From Marinobacter sp. SS5-14b (GTDB taxonomy: Bacteria > Pseudomonadota > Gammaproteobacteria > Pseudomonadales > Oleiphilaceae), in NCBI RefSeq assembly GCF_030541005.1, contig NZ_JASSVM010000011.1:1-64000 (forward strand): a DNA stretch of 64,000 bases. Direction: 5' to 3'. Below the pieces are notes generated by a model. It ran no database searches. It saw only the letters and a program-made list of their open reading frames with translations, and had not been told where the DNA came from. Every line of letters begins with the position of its first letter. Position 1 is the first letter of the stretch. The position numbers were made by a program, and so were the translations under genes. Positions 36,872-46,651 of this stretch are shown here, piece by piece.

Positions 36872-38371
36872 ATGTCCCGTTTGTTAATCGTTGTGGATCG
36901 AGCCAAAGATTGGGCGCCTTACTATCCGAGTGAAGATGTTCTGACGTTTGATGAGTATCTGAAATTTACGGCACCGGCCAACAGTCGTGTGCGTGTCATC
37001 AATTTGTGTCAGAGCGCCAAATATCTGAGCCGTGGCTACTACTGTTCCCTTCTGGCTGAAGCCCGGGGCCACCATGTGGTGCCGTCGGTCATGACTCTCA
37101 ATGATTTGAGCCGCAAGGGGCTGTTTTCTCTCGAGCTGGAGGAGCTGGACCACAGCGTTATCCATTGGTTGGAGAAAGAGGCTGAGGAAATTGCCCCGGG
37201 TACCGATGATCGTGATGCTACCCATGAGGTGCGGATTCGAACCTACTTTGGTCAGGCGGAACACCCGGATCTGAAGCCGGTTGCCCGTGCGCTTTTCGAA
37301 CGATTCCCATGTCCGCTCCTGGAGGTAGTGTTCCGGCATCGCAAGCAGTGGCAGATCGAATCGATGAAACCGGCCAGTCCGGCTGATCTCGATGAACGCG
37401 AGCAGGATCTGTTTGCAGCCGCTCTGGATCGTTTCAGCAGTATGGTTTGGCGCAAGCCCCGGACACGTCGTCGTTACCGCTTTGACCTGGCAATGCTGGT
37501 CAATCCGGATGAAGAGATGCCGCCAAGCGATGAAGCCGCGCTGAAGCGCTTCGAGCGGGCCGGGCGTAAGCTCGGCATTAATGTGGAGCGGATTAGCCGC
37601 CGGGATTACATGCGCTTGCCTGAATACGACGGTCTGTTTATTCGGGAAACCACCGCCATTGACCATCACACCTACCGTTTTGCCCGCAAGGCGGAGGCTG
37701 AAGGTATGGTGGTGATTGACGATCCGGTGTCTATCCTGCGTTGCACCAACAAGGTGTTTCTGGCGGATCTTCTGAAGAACAATAAGGTACCCACGCCCAA
37801 GACGCTGATTCTTTCAAAAGATCAGAAAGACGCCGTAGAACAGGTGGTGAGTGAGCTTGGTTTTCCGGTGGTCATCAAGATACCTGATGGAGCATTTTCC
37901 CGAGGTGTGGCCAAGGCCAAGGATGAAAAAGAGCTCAAGGCCGGTCTGAAAGAGTTGTTTAAACAGTCTGCTCTGGTGCTGGCTCAGGAGTATTTCTACA
38001 CCGATTACGACTGGCGGATTGGTGTTCTGGGCGGCCGGGCCATATACGCCTGCAAATACCTGATGGTGAAAGGTCACTGGCAGATCTACCAGCATGGTGG
38101 TGCGTCGGTAGAGAGCGGCGGTTTTGAAACCATGCCGACCTACGAGGTGCCACGGAACGTTATTCAGGCTGCTCTTAATTCCACTCGGCTGATCGGAAAC
38201 GGCTTGTATGGGGTGGATATCAAGCAGTCCGGTAACCGGGTGGCCGTGATTGAGGTCAACGACAACCCCAGTATCGATTCCGGTGTCGAAGATAAATTCC
38301 TGGGGGGTGAGCTCTATACCCTGGTCATGCAGGAATTCCTTTCCCGCATGGAAGAGAATCGGCGCCGGTAG
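36872..38371 (+). CDS. RimK-family ATP-grasp amide ligase with an N-terminal extension
   Basis: ATG 36872 follows GGGAGG by ten bases and gives 499 residues. Residues about 1-200 are an accessory domain (SRLLIVVDRAKDWAPYYPSE, and AKYLSRGYYCSLLAEARG) found fused to certain RimK-like ligases. The C-terminal half is an ATP-grasp ligase: FPVVIKIPDGAFSRGVAKAK, then LVLAQEYFYTDYDWRIGVLG and the metal-binding VIEVNDNPSIDSG. RimK relatives add glutamate or similar amino acids to protein or peptide carboxylates. The divergent GNAT/C39 gene is the likely partner. Confidence 0.87.
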   Translation: MSRLLIVVDRAKDWAPYYPSEDVLTFDEYLKFTAPANSRVRVINLCQSAKYLSRGYYCSLLAEARGHHVVPSVMTLNDLSRKGLFSLELEELDHSVIHWLEKEAEEIAPGTDDRDATHEVRIRTYFGQAEHPDLKPVARALFERFPCPLLEVVFRHRKQWQIESMKPASPADLDEREQDLFAAALDRFSSMVWRKPRTRRRYRFDLAMLVNPDEEMPPSDEAALKRFERAGRKLGINVERISRRDYMRLPEYDGLFIRETTAIDHHTYRFARKAEAEGMVVIDDPVSILRCTNKVFLADLLKNNKVPTPKTLILSKDQKDAVEQVVSELGFPVVIKIPDGAFSRGVAKAKDEKELKAGLKELFKQSALVLAQEYFYTDYDWRIGVLGGRAIYACKYLMVKGHWQIYQHGGASVESGGFETMPTYEVPRNVIQAALNSTRLIGNGLYGVDIKQSGNRVAVIEVNDNPSIDSGVEDKFLGGELYTLVMQEFLSRMEENRRR

Positions 38372-38387
38372 GATCGGCGCCGATCTC

Positions 38388-39551
38388 TCAGTTGGCCGCC
38401 ACCCAAACTCGAACGCTGCCAAACCAGGGATGGTCAGCCAGTAACTCCCGCACGCGGCTGTTGGTCAGCTCCGGTGCAGGGTGGTGTTCATCCACAAAGA
38501 TTTCCAGGTGTACCCGGTTTTTCAGGTAATGCAGGCGAAGTTTACTGTGGGGCGGCAGATCGCCCAGTGCCTGTGAAATCTGATCGCGAATCTCCTCCCT
38601 GGATGGCAGGTCGGGCTCGGTCGGATGCGGGTACTTCTCGTCGTTCTCAGCGTCGATGTGGAAGTTGATGTCTTTTATGTTGCCCATCGCATCGCGCATA
38701 CCGGCTACCACTTTCATGCCGATCTGATGGCCTTCAGAAACGCTGATCTCCGGGCGAACCACCAGGTGAACATCCAGCAGGATGTCATGTCCCATTCGGC
38801 GACTGCGAAGTTCGTGTATGTTGCGTACTCCGTCGGTTTCCATGGCAATGGATTTGAGCATATCTGTGTCTTCTGCGGAAAGTCCTGTATCAACGAGTTC
38901 CTTTACGCTGTCCCAAGTGAATTTCCAGCCAATATGGATGATGATGATGGCAATGACCACGGCAGCAACAACATCAAGCCACACGAATCCAAGCATGGCA
39001 CCAGCGGTAGAAACCAGAACAACCACTGACGAGAATGCATCGGTCCGGCTGTGCCATGCATTGGCAATAATCAGATCTGACCGGATGCGAATACCCACGC
39101 GCCGGGTGTAGCGGTATATCCATTCCTTGCCTATGACAGACACGGCAGCGGCCACAAGAACCGGCCAGCCTGGCACTTTGAGGTCCTCTCCTGCTAACAA
39201 TCGAAGAATGTTTTCCCAAGCCAGGGCCGCGCCCACCGCAATCAGAATGCTGCCCAGCAACAGGGTGCCCAGCGTTTCTATTCTCTGGTGGCCATAGGGG
39301 TGGTCGGCGTCCGGTTCTTTTCGGGACAAGCGCATGACCGCGAGAACGACCCAGTCTGACGCAACATCGGTAAAGGAGTGAATACCATCAACCAGTAAGG
39401 CCTGCGAGTTAAAAAGAGTGCCGCCAATAACCTTTATGATGCCAAGGACGGCGTCCAGAAACATGCCGATAATGGTAACCCGGGTGGCTGCGTGCTTCTC
39501 TGTCTCGAGGTCGCGCTGAGGCCTGTGATGGCGCTGGGAAGATTGTTCCAT
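38388..39551 (-). CDS. Cation diffusion facilitator (CDF) metal exporter
   Basis: The 387-residue protein has about six transmembrane helices. The two intramembrane metal-site motifs are DGIHSFTDVASD (helix 2) and HSRTDAFSS (helix 5). The cytoplasmic C-terminal dimer domain contains HDILLDVHLVVRPEISVSEG and a second ferredoxin-like segment. CDF proteins export zinc, iron, manganese or cobalt in exchange for protons. The HxxxD pairing suits zinc or a similar divalent ion, but specificity cannot be fixed here. The C-terminal domain is extended by about 90 residues compared with short members. It is convergent with the RimK-like gene. Confidence 0.92.
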   Translation of the reverse strand: MEQSSQRHHRPQRDLETEKHAATRVTIIGMFLDAVLGIIKVIGGTLFNSQALLVDGIHSFTDVASDWVVLAVMRLSRKEPDADHPYGHQRIETLGTLLLGSILIAVGAALAWENILRLLAGEDLKVPGWPVLVAAAVSVIGKEWIYRYTRRVGIRIRSDLIIANAWHSRTDAFSSVVVLVSTAGAMLGFVWLDVVAAVVIAIIIIHIGWKFTWDSVKELVDTGLSAEDTDMLKSIAMETDGVRNIHELRSRRMGHDILLDVHLVVRPEISVSEGHQIGMKVVAGMRDAMGNIKDINFHIDAENDEKYPHPTEPDLPSREEIRDQISQALGDLPPHSKLRLHYLKNRVHLEIFVDEHHPAPELTNSRVRELLADHPWFGSVRVWVAAN

Positions 39552-39958
39552 TTAGTATGGCTCCGGTGTCTTGCGGTGATGCCAAGTATAACGTTAACCG
39601 CAATCCAATAGGGGGGTGATTAACCTGCAATCCGGGAACTATTTATGCACATGGTGACAAACGGGTTACCGGCTAGCATTTTGTTACAAGAACCGTCAAT
39701 TCCTATTTTTAACTTTATAAACCATTGATAAATAAAGATAAAAACACTGGTTAAAAAATGATCAATCTGTAGGCTGGCGCAGTTATCAAGGGGTAGAAAC
39801 GGTTGCCCCGACCTTTTCAACAGGGTTATCCACAGATTCCGTGGAAAAGCCTCGCCAGCCTTGTGAATATGGGGCTTCAGGATACATTTGCTTGTTCCGG
39901 AGGATGGTGTGGAAAACTTCCGGTATACTCCTGCCACCCTTAGGCAAGGAATTTAATA
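39552..39958. other. Long AT-rich intergenic region with DnaA-box-like sites
   Basis: These 407 bases lie between divergently transcribed genes (CDF, minus; pyrD, plus). A strongly AT-rich block lies at about 39690-39775. A perfect DnaA-box TTATCCACA is at 39826-39834. Weaker reverse-orientation matches CGTGGAAAA (39840-39848) and TGTGGAAAA (39908-39916) lie nearby. The pyrD ribosome site AAGGAA precedes ATG 39959. No reading frame here looks real. Confidence 0.5.
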
Positions 39959-40996
39959 ATGTACGGCGTTCTGCGAAATTTGCTGTTTCGGTTACCCCCG
40001 GAGCAGGCTCACAATGTTGCACTTAAGAGCCTCGATATTGCTCAGAAACTGGGTATTTTGAATGCATTTTCAAAGCATCCGGCCCCTTGCCCGGTGACTG
40101 TGATGGGCCTTGAGTTTCCGAATCCGGTCGGCCTGGCGGCAGGTCTCGACAAGAATGCCGACCATCTGGATGCCTTGGGTGCCCTCGGTTTTGGGTTTAT
40201 TGAAGTAGGCACTGTCACGCCGTTGGCCCAGCCCGGTAACCCGAAACCGAGAATGTTCCGCCTCCCTGAGCATCAGGCCATCATCAACCGGATGGGATTT
40301 AATAACGAGGGCCTTGGTCATCTGGTCAAGAATGTTGAAGCCCGACGTTATAAAGGCGTCCTTGGTATTAACGTTGGCAAAAACAAAGACACCCCGAATG
40401 AACAGTCGGAGCTGGACTATCGTAAGGGCATTTCTGCCGTTTACTCCCATGCCGATTACATCACAGTGAATGTGTCTTCGCCCAACACGCCCGGGTTGAG
40501 GGATCTGCAGTTCGGTGATTCACTGAAACGGCTTCTTGGTGGTATCAAAGATGAGCAGGCCCGCTGCCACAAGGATCAGGGGCGTTATGTGCCAGTAGCG
40601 GTAAAGATTGCCCCGGATATGGACGACGAAGGCATTCGTTTTGTTGCTTCCGCTCTACTTGAGGCGGGTCTGGATGGCGTGATTGCTACCAACACCACCA
40701 TCAGTCGCGAAGCCGTCAAGGGGCACCGGCATGAACAGGAGGCTGGTGGGTTAAGTGGTGCGCCGGTTCGGGAGGCTTCAGTAAGGGTTATAGAGGGGCT
40801 TTACGCTGAGCTCGGTGATCGGTTGCCAATTATCGGCGTGGGTGGCATTACCGATGGTGAGAGTGCGGCTGAAAAAATCCGGGCGGGTGCCAAACTGGTA
40901 CAGATCTACACGGGCTTCATTTATAAGGGGCCGGGTTTGATTTGTGAGGCGGTGGAAGCGATCAGAGCAGAGCAGAAAAAAATTCAGGGGCGGTAA
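39959..40996 (+). CDS. pyrD: Dihydroorotate dehydrogenase (quinone), class 2
   Basis: The 345-residue enzyme has an N-terminal amphipathic membrane-association helix (MYGVLRNLLFRLPPEQAHNV). FMN-binding and catalytic segments are GLAAGLDKNADHLDALGALG, FNNEGLGHLVKN, VNVSSPNTPGLRDLQ (with the class 2 catalytic serine) and GVGGITDGESAAEKIRAGAK. It oxidises dihydroorotate with ubiquinone in pyrimidine synthesis. Two GC-rich hairpins follow the stop. Confidence 0.97.
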   Translation: MYGVLRNLLFRLPPEQAHNVALKSLDIAQKLGILNAFSKHPAPCPVTVMGLEFPNPVGLAAGLDKNADHLDALGALGFGFIEVGTVTPLAQPGNPKPRMFRLPEHQAIINRMGFNNEGLGHLVKNVEARRYKGVLGINVGKNKDTPNEQSELDYRKGISAVYSHADYITVNVSSPNTPGLRDLQFGDSLKRLLGGIKDEQARCHKDQGRYVPVAVKIAPDMDDEGIRFVASALLEAGLDGVIATNTTISREAVKGHRHEQEAGGLSGAPVREASVRVIEGLYAELGDRLPIIGVGGITDGESAAEKIRAGAKLVQIYTGFIYKGPGLICEAVEAIRAEQKKIQGR

Positions 40997-41005
40997 AACG
41001 AAGGT

Positions 41006-41083
41006 GGGCCCGCTGAGCGGGCCCTTGCGGGGAACGAACCCCGTAGCGCTTCTTCGCATGGTACGGGGCGGGAGGCCCCGTTT
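41006..41083 (+). terminator. Two hairpins downstream of pyrD
   Basis: GGGCCCGC (41006-41013) pairs perfectly with GCGGGCCC (41017-41024) around TGA. A second stem ACGGGGC (41063-41069) pairs with GCCCCGT (41075-41081), followed by TTT. The U-tracts are short, so termination strength is uncertain, but the convergent arrangement with rmf fits a bidirectional terminator region. Confidence 0.6.
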
Positions 41084-41167
41084 CGGTTACTCGGAATACT
41101 GCGTCAAGCTGTGTTGTTGATGTGTAAAAAAACAGATCAAGTTAAACGGGGTAGGCCAACACCGACT

Positions 41168-41380
41168 TCAGGTTGCGGTTACGTTGGCTAACTTGTGGAT
41201 GCCGGAGACGCCGGTCATGCCCTCCCAGTTATCTGTGCGGCCTTCTCGCCACCCACTCAACCATTCCTGGCGCGCTTCTGGTTGATCAATCGGGCAGCTG
41301 TCTTTGGATTTGCCGGACACGCCAGCGAGATAACCCCGCTTGAATGCACGAGCGTACATGTCTCTCTTCTGTCTTTTCAT
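41168..41380 (-). CDS. rmf: Ribosome modulation factor
   Basis: The 70-residue basic protein matches RMF: MKRQKRDMYARAFKRGYLAG, CPIDQPEARQEWLSGWREGR and a short tail. RMF dimerises 70S ribosomes into inactive 100S particles in stationary phase. The minus-strand ATG at 41380 is preceded by GAGGAA; a GTG four codons earlier overlaps that ribosome site and is not used. The tail (GVSGIHKLANVTAT) is longer than in Escherichia coli RMF (55 residues). The pyrD-rmf neighbourhood is found in related genera. Confidence 0.93.
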   Translation of the reverse strand: MKRQKRDMYARAFKRGYLAGVSGKSKDSCPIDQPEARQEWLSGWREGRTDNWEGMTGVSGIHKLANVTAT

Positions 41381-41702
41381 GCCGTTCCTCACTGATGGAT
41401 TAACAGAACAAGCGTGTACACATCTGCAGTGGCCACGACATGTGGAATCCCTCCGGGATAACCCACTATTGCCAGCTCCGGCCAGAGCAGTCAGGATCCT
41501 GTTAATGGAAGCACTTTTTACTCGCTTCCAGAACGACGCGTCATGTACAAGGTAAGACGAAGGTTGAGCGGAAGTACACTATTTATTTCATCTATGTGAA
41601 GCTTTTTTTATAGGTTTATGAAATAACGATGATGGCCCTACCACGGGTTTTGCTGCTATTCCGGCGGCTTACCGGCTTTATCCAGAAAACCAGGAGTTGA
41701 TT
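41381..41702. other. Divergent intergenic region between rmf and rlmL
   Basis: About 320 bases should hold the promoters of both rmf (minus) and rlmL (plus). An AT-rich stretch around 41580-41630, including a run of seven T residues near 41605, is the likeliest promoter zone for rlmL. I see no gene, repeat or clear operator here. Confidence 0.4.
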
Positions 41703-43877
41703 TTGTCCAAGCATGTCTTTTTCGTAACCTGCCCTAAGGGCGTTGAGTATCTCCTGGGTGATGAGCTTGAGAGCTTTGGCCTGGCACAGGTGCGTAATGC
41801 ACCGGCGGGTGTCTGGGTAGAGGGTGAGCTGGAAGCCGGCTACCGGGCGTGCATGTGGTCCCGTCTGGCCAACCGCGTGATTCTGCACATTGCCGAGGTG
41901 GATGCCCGCAGTGCCGATGAGCTCTATGACGGTGTTGTTGCGCTGGATTGGCAAGCGCATATCCCGGCCGGTGGCAGCTTTCGGGTGAACTTTTTGGGGC
42001 AAAACGAAGAGCTCCGCAATACCCAGTTCGGCGCCCAGAAAGTCAAAGACGGAATTGTAGACAGCATACGGGGTGCCGGCGCGCCAAGGCCTGCGGTCGC
42101 TCAGAAAGACCCGGATGTAACGATCTCAGCCCGCCTGAATCGAGGCCGGCTTGCGGTGGGTCTCGACCTGAGCGGGCACAGTCTGCACATGCGTGGCTAC
42201 CGTACCGAGCAGGGTTTGGCACCCTTGAAAGAGAATCTGGCCGCAGCACTGTTGTTGCGTGCCGGCTGGCCGGAGATCGCAGCGGCCGGTGGCGACTTTG
42301 TGGACCCCATGTGTGGCTCCGGCACCTTGCTGATTGAAGCGGCACTGATGGCGCTGGACATTGCACCGGGGCGCAAGCAGGAACACTTTGGCTTTGAAAA
42401 GTGGCCGGGGCACCAGCCGGAGCTCTGGCTTGCCCTGCGCCAGGAAGCTGAGCGCAGGGCTCACGAAGGCAAGCAGGGCCGGATACCGGTGTTTGCCGGA
42501 TTTGATCAGGACAGTCGTGTACTGGATACGGCCTGGAGAAATATCCAGCGTGCGGGGCTTGATGGCATCGTTAACGTGGAGGTTCGCCCGCTGGAACAGT
42601 TTGCCCGTCAGGAAGCCTGGGCAGAGCAGGGGCTGGTTCTCACCAACCCGCCATACGGTGAGCGTCTGAGTGAGCGTAAAGAGCTTGCAGGGCTTTACCA
42701 GAGCCTCGGTGAGGTCGTTCTCCGCGAATTGTCTGGCTGGCGCCTTGGTGTGTTCACCGGCGCCCCGGAATTTGGTAAGTCCGTCGGACTGCGTAGCTTC
42801 AAACAATACAACCTGTTCAATGGCAAACTGCCGGCGCAATTGCTGCTGTTTGAAGTGCGCGCCGAAAACGCCATGGTGCCGCGAGATCCGGCCGCGGCTG
42901 GTCAGATCATGCCGCGCATTGCCAACCCGGAGCGCGCAGACATGCTGCGCAACCGTCTGAAAAAGAACATGAAAACCATTGGCCAATGGGCCAGAAAACA
43001 GAACATAGGCTGCTACCGCCTGTACGACGCCGACATGCCGGAATACGCCCTGGCGATCGACATCTACGAGGGCAGGGTGCATGTTCAGGAATACCTGGCA
43101 CCCAAATCCATCGACGAAAAAGCGGCCCGAGAGCGCCTGGCTGAGGCTATGGCGGTTATCCCGGACGTTCTGGGAATCGACCCGCAAGACATGGTGTGCA
43201 AACAGCGCCAGCGCCAGAGCGGCACCAAACAGTACGAAAAGCAGGCTGCGTCGGGTGAATACCTCAACGTGCAGGAGCATGGCTGCACGCTGAAAGTGAA
43301 CCTGAAAGACTACCTGGACACCGGCCTGTTCCTGGATCACCGCCCGGTGCGCCACTGGATACAGCAACACGCTCAAGGAAAACGCTTTCTGAACCTGTTC
43401 TGCTACACCGGCGCGGCGACGGTACATGCAGCCGTTGGCGGTGCCAGCCGGTCCCTGAGCCTGGACATGTCCAAGACTTATGTAAACTGGGCCATCGACA
43501 ACCTGGCGCTGAACCGTGCGGATTTGCGAAAGCACGTGGTAGAGCAGGCAGATTGCCTGGCCTGGCTGGCAGACAGAAAAACCGCAAACCAGACCTTCGA
43601 CCTGATCTTCATGGACCCTCCGACTTTCTCCAACTCGGCCAGAATGGCGGGCGTACTGGATGTTCAGAGGGATCACGGTGTGTTGGTGAGGCAGTGTATG
43701 GAGCGGCTATCCAGCGATGGCCTGCTGATCTTTTCCAATAACTTCCGCAAGTTCAAACTGGATGACGACCTGGCGCAGGAGTTCGAAGTCAAAGACGTAA
43801 CAGGCAGCACCCTGGACAAAGACTTCCAGCGCAACCAGAAGATTCACAGCTGCTGGCATATCCAACACCGAACGTGA
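41703..43877 (+). CDS. rlmL: Bifunctional 23S rRNA methyltransferase RlmKL
   Basis: The product is about 724 residues, starting at TTG 41703, six bases after AGGAG (another TTG at 41697 is too close). The N-terminal THUMP domain lies at about 40-155. The first methyltransferase (m2G2445) contains DPMCGSGTLLIEAALMALDI and TNPPYGERLSE. The C-terminal RlmK methyltransferase (m7G2069) contains FLNLFCYTGAATVHAAVGGA and FDLIFMDPPTFSNSARM. The fusion is standard for gammaproteobacteria. Hairpin element copy C begins only 12 bp after the stop. Confidence 0.96.
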   Translation: MSKHVFFVTCPKGVEYLLGDELESFGLAQVRNAPAGVWVEGELEAGYRACMWSRLANRVILHIAEVDARSADELYDGVVALDWQAHIPAGGSFRVNFLGQNEELRNTQFGAQKVKDGIVDSIRGAGAPRPAVAQKDPDVTISARLNRGRLAVGLDLSGHSLHMRGYRTEQGLAPLKENLAAALLLRAGWPEIAAAGGDFVDPMCGSGTLLIEAALMALDIAPGRKQEHFGFEKWPGHQPELWLALRQEAERRAHEGKQGRIPVFAGFDQDSRVLDTAWRNIQRAGLDGIVNVEVRPLEQFARQEAWAEQGLVLTNPPYGERLSERKELAGLYQSLGEVVLRELSGWRLGVFTGAPEFGKSVGLRSFKQYNLFNGKLPAQLLLFEVRAENAMVPRDPAAAGQIMPRIANPERADMLRNRLKKNMKTIGQWARKQNIGCYRLYDADMPEYALAIDIYEGRVHVQEYLAPKSIDEKAARERLAEAMAVIPDVLGIDPQDMVCKQRQRQSGTKQYEKQAASGEYLNVQEHGCTLKVNLKDYLDTGLFLDHRPVRHWIQQHAQGKRFLNLFCYTGAATVHAAVGGASRSLSLDMSKTYVNWAIDNLALNRADLRKHVVEQADCLAWLADRKTANQTFDLIFMDPPTFSNSARMAGVLDVQRDHGVLVRQCMERLSSDGLLIFSNNFRKFKLDDDLAQEFEVKDVTGSTLDKDFQRNQKIHSCWHIQHRT

Positions 43878-43888
43878 CATTCGGGGAG

Positions 43889-43998
43889 GAGGCAGGTGGG
43901 GGCCTCTTTCCTGGAAACGCTACGAGCACATCCCTGTGCGCTTCGCTCCGGCCATCCATGGCCTCCGAGATTCCAGGAAAGAGGCCCCCACCTGCCTC
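43889..43998 (+). repeat. Hairpin element copy C (forward core)
   Basis: Perfect 28-bp arms lie at 43889-43916 and 43971-43998 (inner end TTTCCTGGAA). The 54-bp core at 43917-43970 has GCACATCCCTGTGC and GGCCATCCATGGCC palindromes. It is placed between the convergent rlmL and outer-membrane protein genes, 12 bp after the rlmL stop, where a bidirectional terminator would be expected. Confidence 0.92.
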
Positions 43999-44043
43999 AC
44001 CGGACTTCAGAGCGGGAGTCGTGCAGGCAGGAAGTCCGTTCGT

Positions 44044-44646
44044 TCAGAACTCGTAACGAATCCCAGAAGAAAACTGAAAAGCATTGGCACTGGTGTCAGT
44101 GTCTTTGAACAACTTCCCGCCTTCAAGCACCAGATAAGTGCCGTCGAGCAACTCGAAATCAATGCCGGCAATCCAGCTGAAGCTGAAGCTACTGCCAGGG
44201 TAATCCCCATCCAGTTCCTCAAACTGCTGGTTGCGGTTTTCATCAATATTATCGAGCGTTGCCTCACCACTAATATGGGTAAACCCGGCTTGAGCGTACA
44301 CATTGCCCAGTTCACCAAGAGGATAATGCAGGCCCATGTACCAGCTGCCGTAGTAATCCACGGCCAAACTCAGGTCACTGGTTACGTCGGCATCCTTGTA
44401 GCCACCACCAAAACGGACTTCCGCATGGATCAGATCACTGAGGTGGCCGCCAATGACCAGTGTGCCAGCCTGACCCCAGGCATCCTCCTTGGTGATTTCG
44501 CCGATTGAACGGTGTTCAATAGCGGTCGCCAGCAAGCCCACATAATGTTTGTCGGAACGGGGTGTTTCCTGAGCATGGCCAGCCATTGGCAGCAGGCAAA
44601 CACTCATCAGGCTGGTGGTAAGGAAACGAGCTGCGACTTTGTTCAT
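44044..44646 (-). CDS. Outer-membrane beta-barrel family protein
   Basis: I start at ATG 44646 (AGGAAG upstream), giving 200 residues with a Sec signal peptide (FLTTSLMSVCLLPMAGHA, cleavage before QE). The mature part alternates hydrophobic and polar residues in strand-like blocks (LVIGGHLSDLIHAEVRFGGG, then SWYMGLHYPLGELGNVYAQA, then SFSWIAGIDFELLDGTYLVL). It ends with the outer-membrane sorting signature GIRYEF* (terminal Phe). It resembles small eight-stranded OmpA/OmpW-like barrels ('outer membrane beta-barrel protein' families). Function unknown; it may be an envelope stress or adhesion protein. Confidence 0.75.
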   Translation of the reverse strand: MNKVAARFLTTSLMSVCLLPMAGHAQETPRSDKHYVGLLATAIEHRSIGEITKEDAWGQAGTLVIGGHLSDLIHAEVRFGGGYKDADVTSDLSLAVDYYGSWYMGLHYPLGELGNVYAQAGFTHISGEATLDNIDENRNQQFEELDGDYPGSSFSFSWIAGIDFELLDGTYLVLEGGKLFKDTDTSANAFQFSSGIRYEF

Positions 44647-44750
44647 TATTATCCGGCTTCCTGTCAGTAATGATGCTGACGCAAGATTTTGCCTTGTGTA
44701 ACGCTTTGTTACGCAGACACCTGTCACACTTCATCGTGTCGGCGAAGTGT

Positions 44751-45236
44751 TTACATATCCTCAAGCAAACCAGCTTCCCGGGCCAGCAGGAGCAGAGCAT
44801 AGACGCCGTTTTCCGGAAGTTGGGGCTCCAGGCCTTCATCGAACAACAGTTCACGCCTGCGATCCTCCAGTATCTCGGAATCGGCGTTGTTGATGAGTTC
44901 GGAGACCGGCGCGATTTCGAAAGGGGCGTCCTGCTGCACCGCACTGAAAATCAGATCGACCAGGATCTCGTCCGGGTCCATGCCATCAACATAAACGGTC
45001 TGGTCGGGCAGGTCCTCATGTAGCTCCCGGACCAATTCCAGAAGCGGCACACCCTGCTCTTCCAAATAGAGCAGATCTGTATCGCCGAGGTCACCGTCTT
45101 CCGGTATCCAGGCATCATCCGGTGCGATCACCACAGACTTCATTTGTCCGTCCCCCAGTGACCAGGCAATGGCGGTCGGGAAAAGTACGTCGTCGGTCTG
45201 GCAGTATTCGATGTCCAGAAAGCGGGGTATCGACAC
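44751..45236 (-). CDS. Possible DEDD-type 3'-5' exonuclease-like protein
   Basis: GTG 45236 with CGGAG upstream gives 161 residues. The start [20 protein letters not shown] followed by AIAWSLGDG has the D-x-E of the first exonuclease motif. [20 protein letters not shown] has the spacing of a second motif (VYxDxxxxD). The protein is acidic and short, and a clear third motif is not seen, so activity is doubtful. The assignment is by pattern recall and could be wrong. It is divergent from the M18 aminopeptidase gene, with 114 bp between starts. Confidence 0.5.
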   Translation of the reverse strand: MSIPRFLDIEYCQTDDVLFPTAIAWSLGDGQMKSVVIAPDDAWIPEDGDLGDTDLLYLEEQGVPLLELVRELHEDLPDQTVYVDGMDPDEILVDLIFSAVQQDAPFEIAPVSELINNADSEILEDRRRELLFDEGLEPQLPENGVYALLLLAREAGLLEDM

Positions 45237-45350
45237 AGTGAACTCCGGATAAAATCGATGGGTGAGTATAGGGACAATCCGTCGCCCTGTAGGAGAGGCT
45301 GCGGCTTCATGCCATACTGTAGCAGCCATTATCAAGCAATCAGGAAGATC

Positions 45351-46640
45351 ATGGAACACACTGAATTTAATAATGACTTGATTGAATTTCTGAATGCCTC
45401 GCCTACGCCCTGGCATGCGGTAAACACGATGAAATCCCGTCTCGATAGCGCGGGTTTTCAACCGCTGGACGAGCGTGAAGAGTGGGCGCTGGAGCAAGGT
45501 AAAGGCTATTACGCCATCCGAAATGGCTCATCCATCGTTGCCTTTCGTACCGGCACCAAAGACGTTGTCACGTCTGGCATTCGAATGGTCGGCGCCCACA
45601 CGGATAGCCCTTGCCTGAAAGTGAAGCCGAACCCGGAACTTCGGCGCAAAGGGTTCTTCCAGCTCGGCGTTGAAGTTTATGGCGGCGTGTTGCTGAACCC
45701 CTGGTTTGACCGGGATCTATCGTTGGCCGGCCGGGTAACCGTGCTGGATGATTCCGGTAAGGTGCAGGATACCCTGGTTAACTTCCGCAAACCGGTTGCC
45801 ATTATTCCAAGCCTGGCCATTCACCTGGATCGCGAAGCCAACAGTAACCGATCAGTGAATGCCCAGACCGATCTGCCACCCGTGCTCATGCAGGTGCCGG
45901 AAACCGACACCACCGCGTTCAGTGATCTGCTGCGGGAGCAGATTGCCAGTGAATCCGGCCTGAAAGCTCGCAAGGTTCTCGGTTATGAGCTCAGTTTTTA
46001 TGACGCGCAGGGTGCCTCGTTTGTCGGCCTGAGGGAAGACTTCCTGGCTTCTGCGCGGCTGGATAACCTGCTCAGCTGTTACATTGGCCTGCAGTCACTG
46101 CTGAATACATCGGGTGAGGAAGCGGCACTGCTCGTGTGCAATGATCACGAAGAAGTCGGCAGCATGTCAGCAGAAGGCGCTCAGGGGCCGTTCCTGGGTG
46201 CTGTACTGGAGCGTTGGTGTGGCGCCGGAAAGGGCAGGGCAATTGCCCGTTCCATGATGGTCTCTGCCGACAACGCCCACGGTGTACATCCGAACTTCAT
46301 GGACAAGCACGACGAAAACCACGGTCCCGTTCTGAACCAGGGCCCGGTGATCAAGGTGAATCACAATCAGCGTTACGCCACCAACAGCCGATCAGCTGCG
46401 CTGTATCGCCACATCAGCGACGAGCTCGGCCTGCCGCACCAGACCTTTGTGGTGCGCAGTGACATGGGCTGTGGCAGCACCATTGGCCCACTGACGGCCG
46501 GGAATCTCGGTGTCACCACGCTCGATATAGGCGTACCGCAGTTTGCCATGCACTCCATCCGGGAATTGATTGGCGCGCAGGATGGTTACACCCTGTACCA
46601 GGTATTGAAGGAATTCATGCAGCGGAAAGAAGTATTCTGA
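45351..46640 (+). CDS. apeB: M18-family aspartyl aminopeptidase
   Basis: ATG 45351 after AGGAAG gives 429 residues of a co-catalytic zinc metallopeptidase. Metal and active-site segments are [60 protein letters not shown] and the terminal [12 protein letters not shown]. The enzyme removes N-terminal acidic residues from peptides and forms dodecamers in studied members. A strong terminator follows. Confidence 0.94.
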   Translation: MEHTEFNNDLIEFLNASPTPWHAVNTMKSRLDSAGFQPLDEREEWALEQGKGYYAIRNGSSIVAFRTGTKDVVTSGIRMVGAHTDSPCLKVKPNPELRRKGFFQLGVEVYGGVLLNPWFDRDLSLAGRVTVLDDSGKVQDTLVNFRKPVAIIPSLAIHLDREANSNRSVNAQTDLPPVLMQVPETDTTAFSDLLREQIASESGLKARKVLGYELSFYDAQGASFVGLREDFLASARLDNLLSCYIGLQSLLNTSGEEAALLVCNDHEEVGSMSAEGAQGPFLGAVLERWCGAGKGRAIARSMMVSADNAHGVHPNFMDKHDENHGPVLNQGPVIKVNHNQRYATNSRSAALYRHISDELGLPHQTFVVRSDMGCGSTIGPLTAGNLGVTTLDIGVPQFAMHSIRELIGAQDGYTLYQVLKEFMQRKEVF

Positions 46641-46651
46641 GGGTGAAAGCA

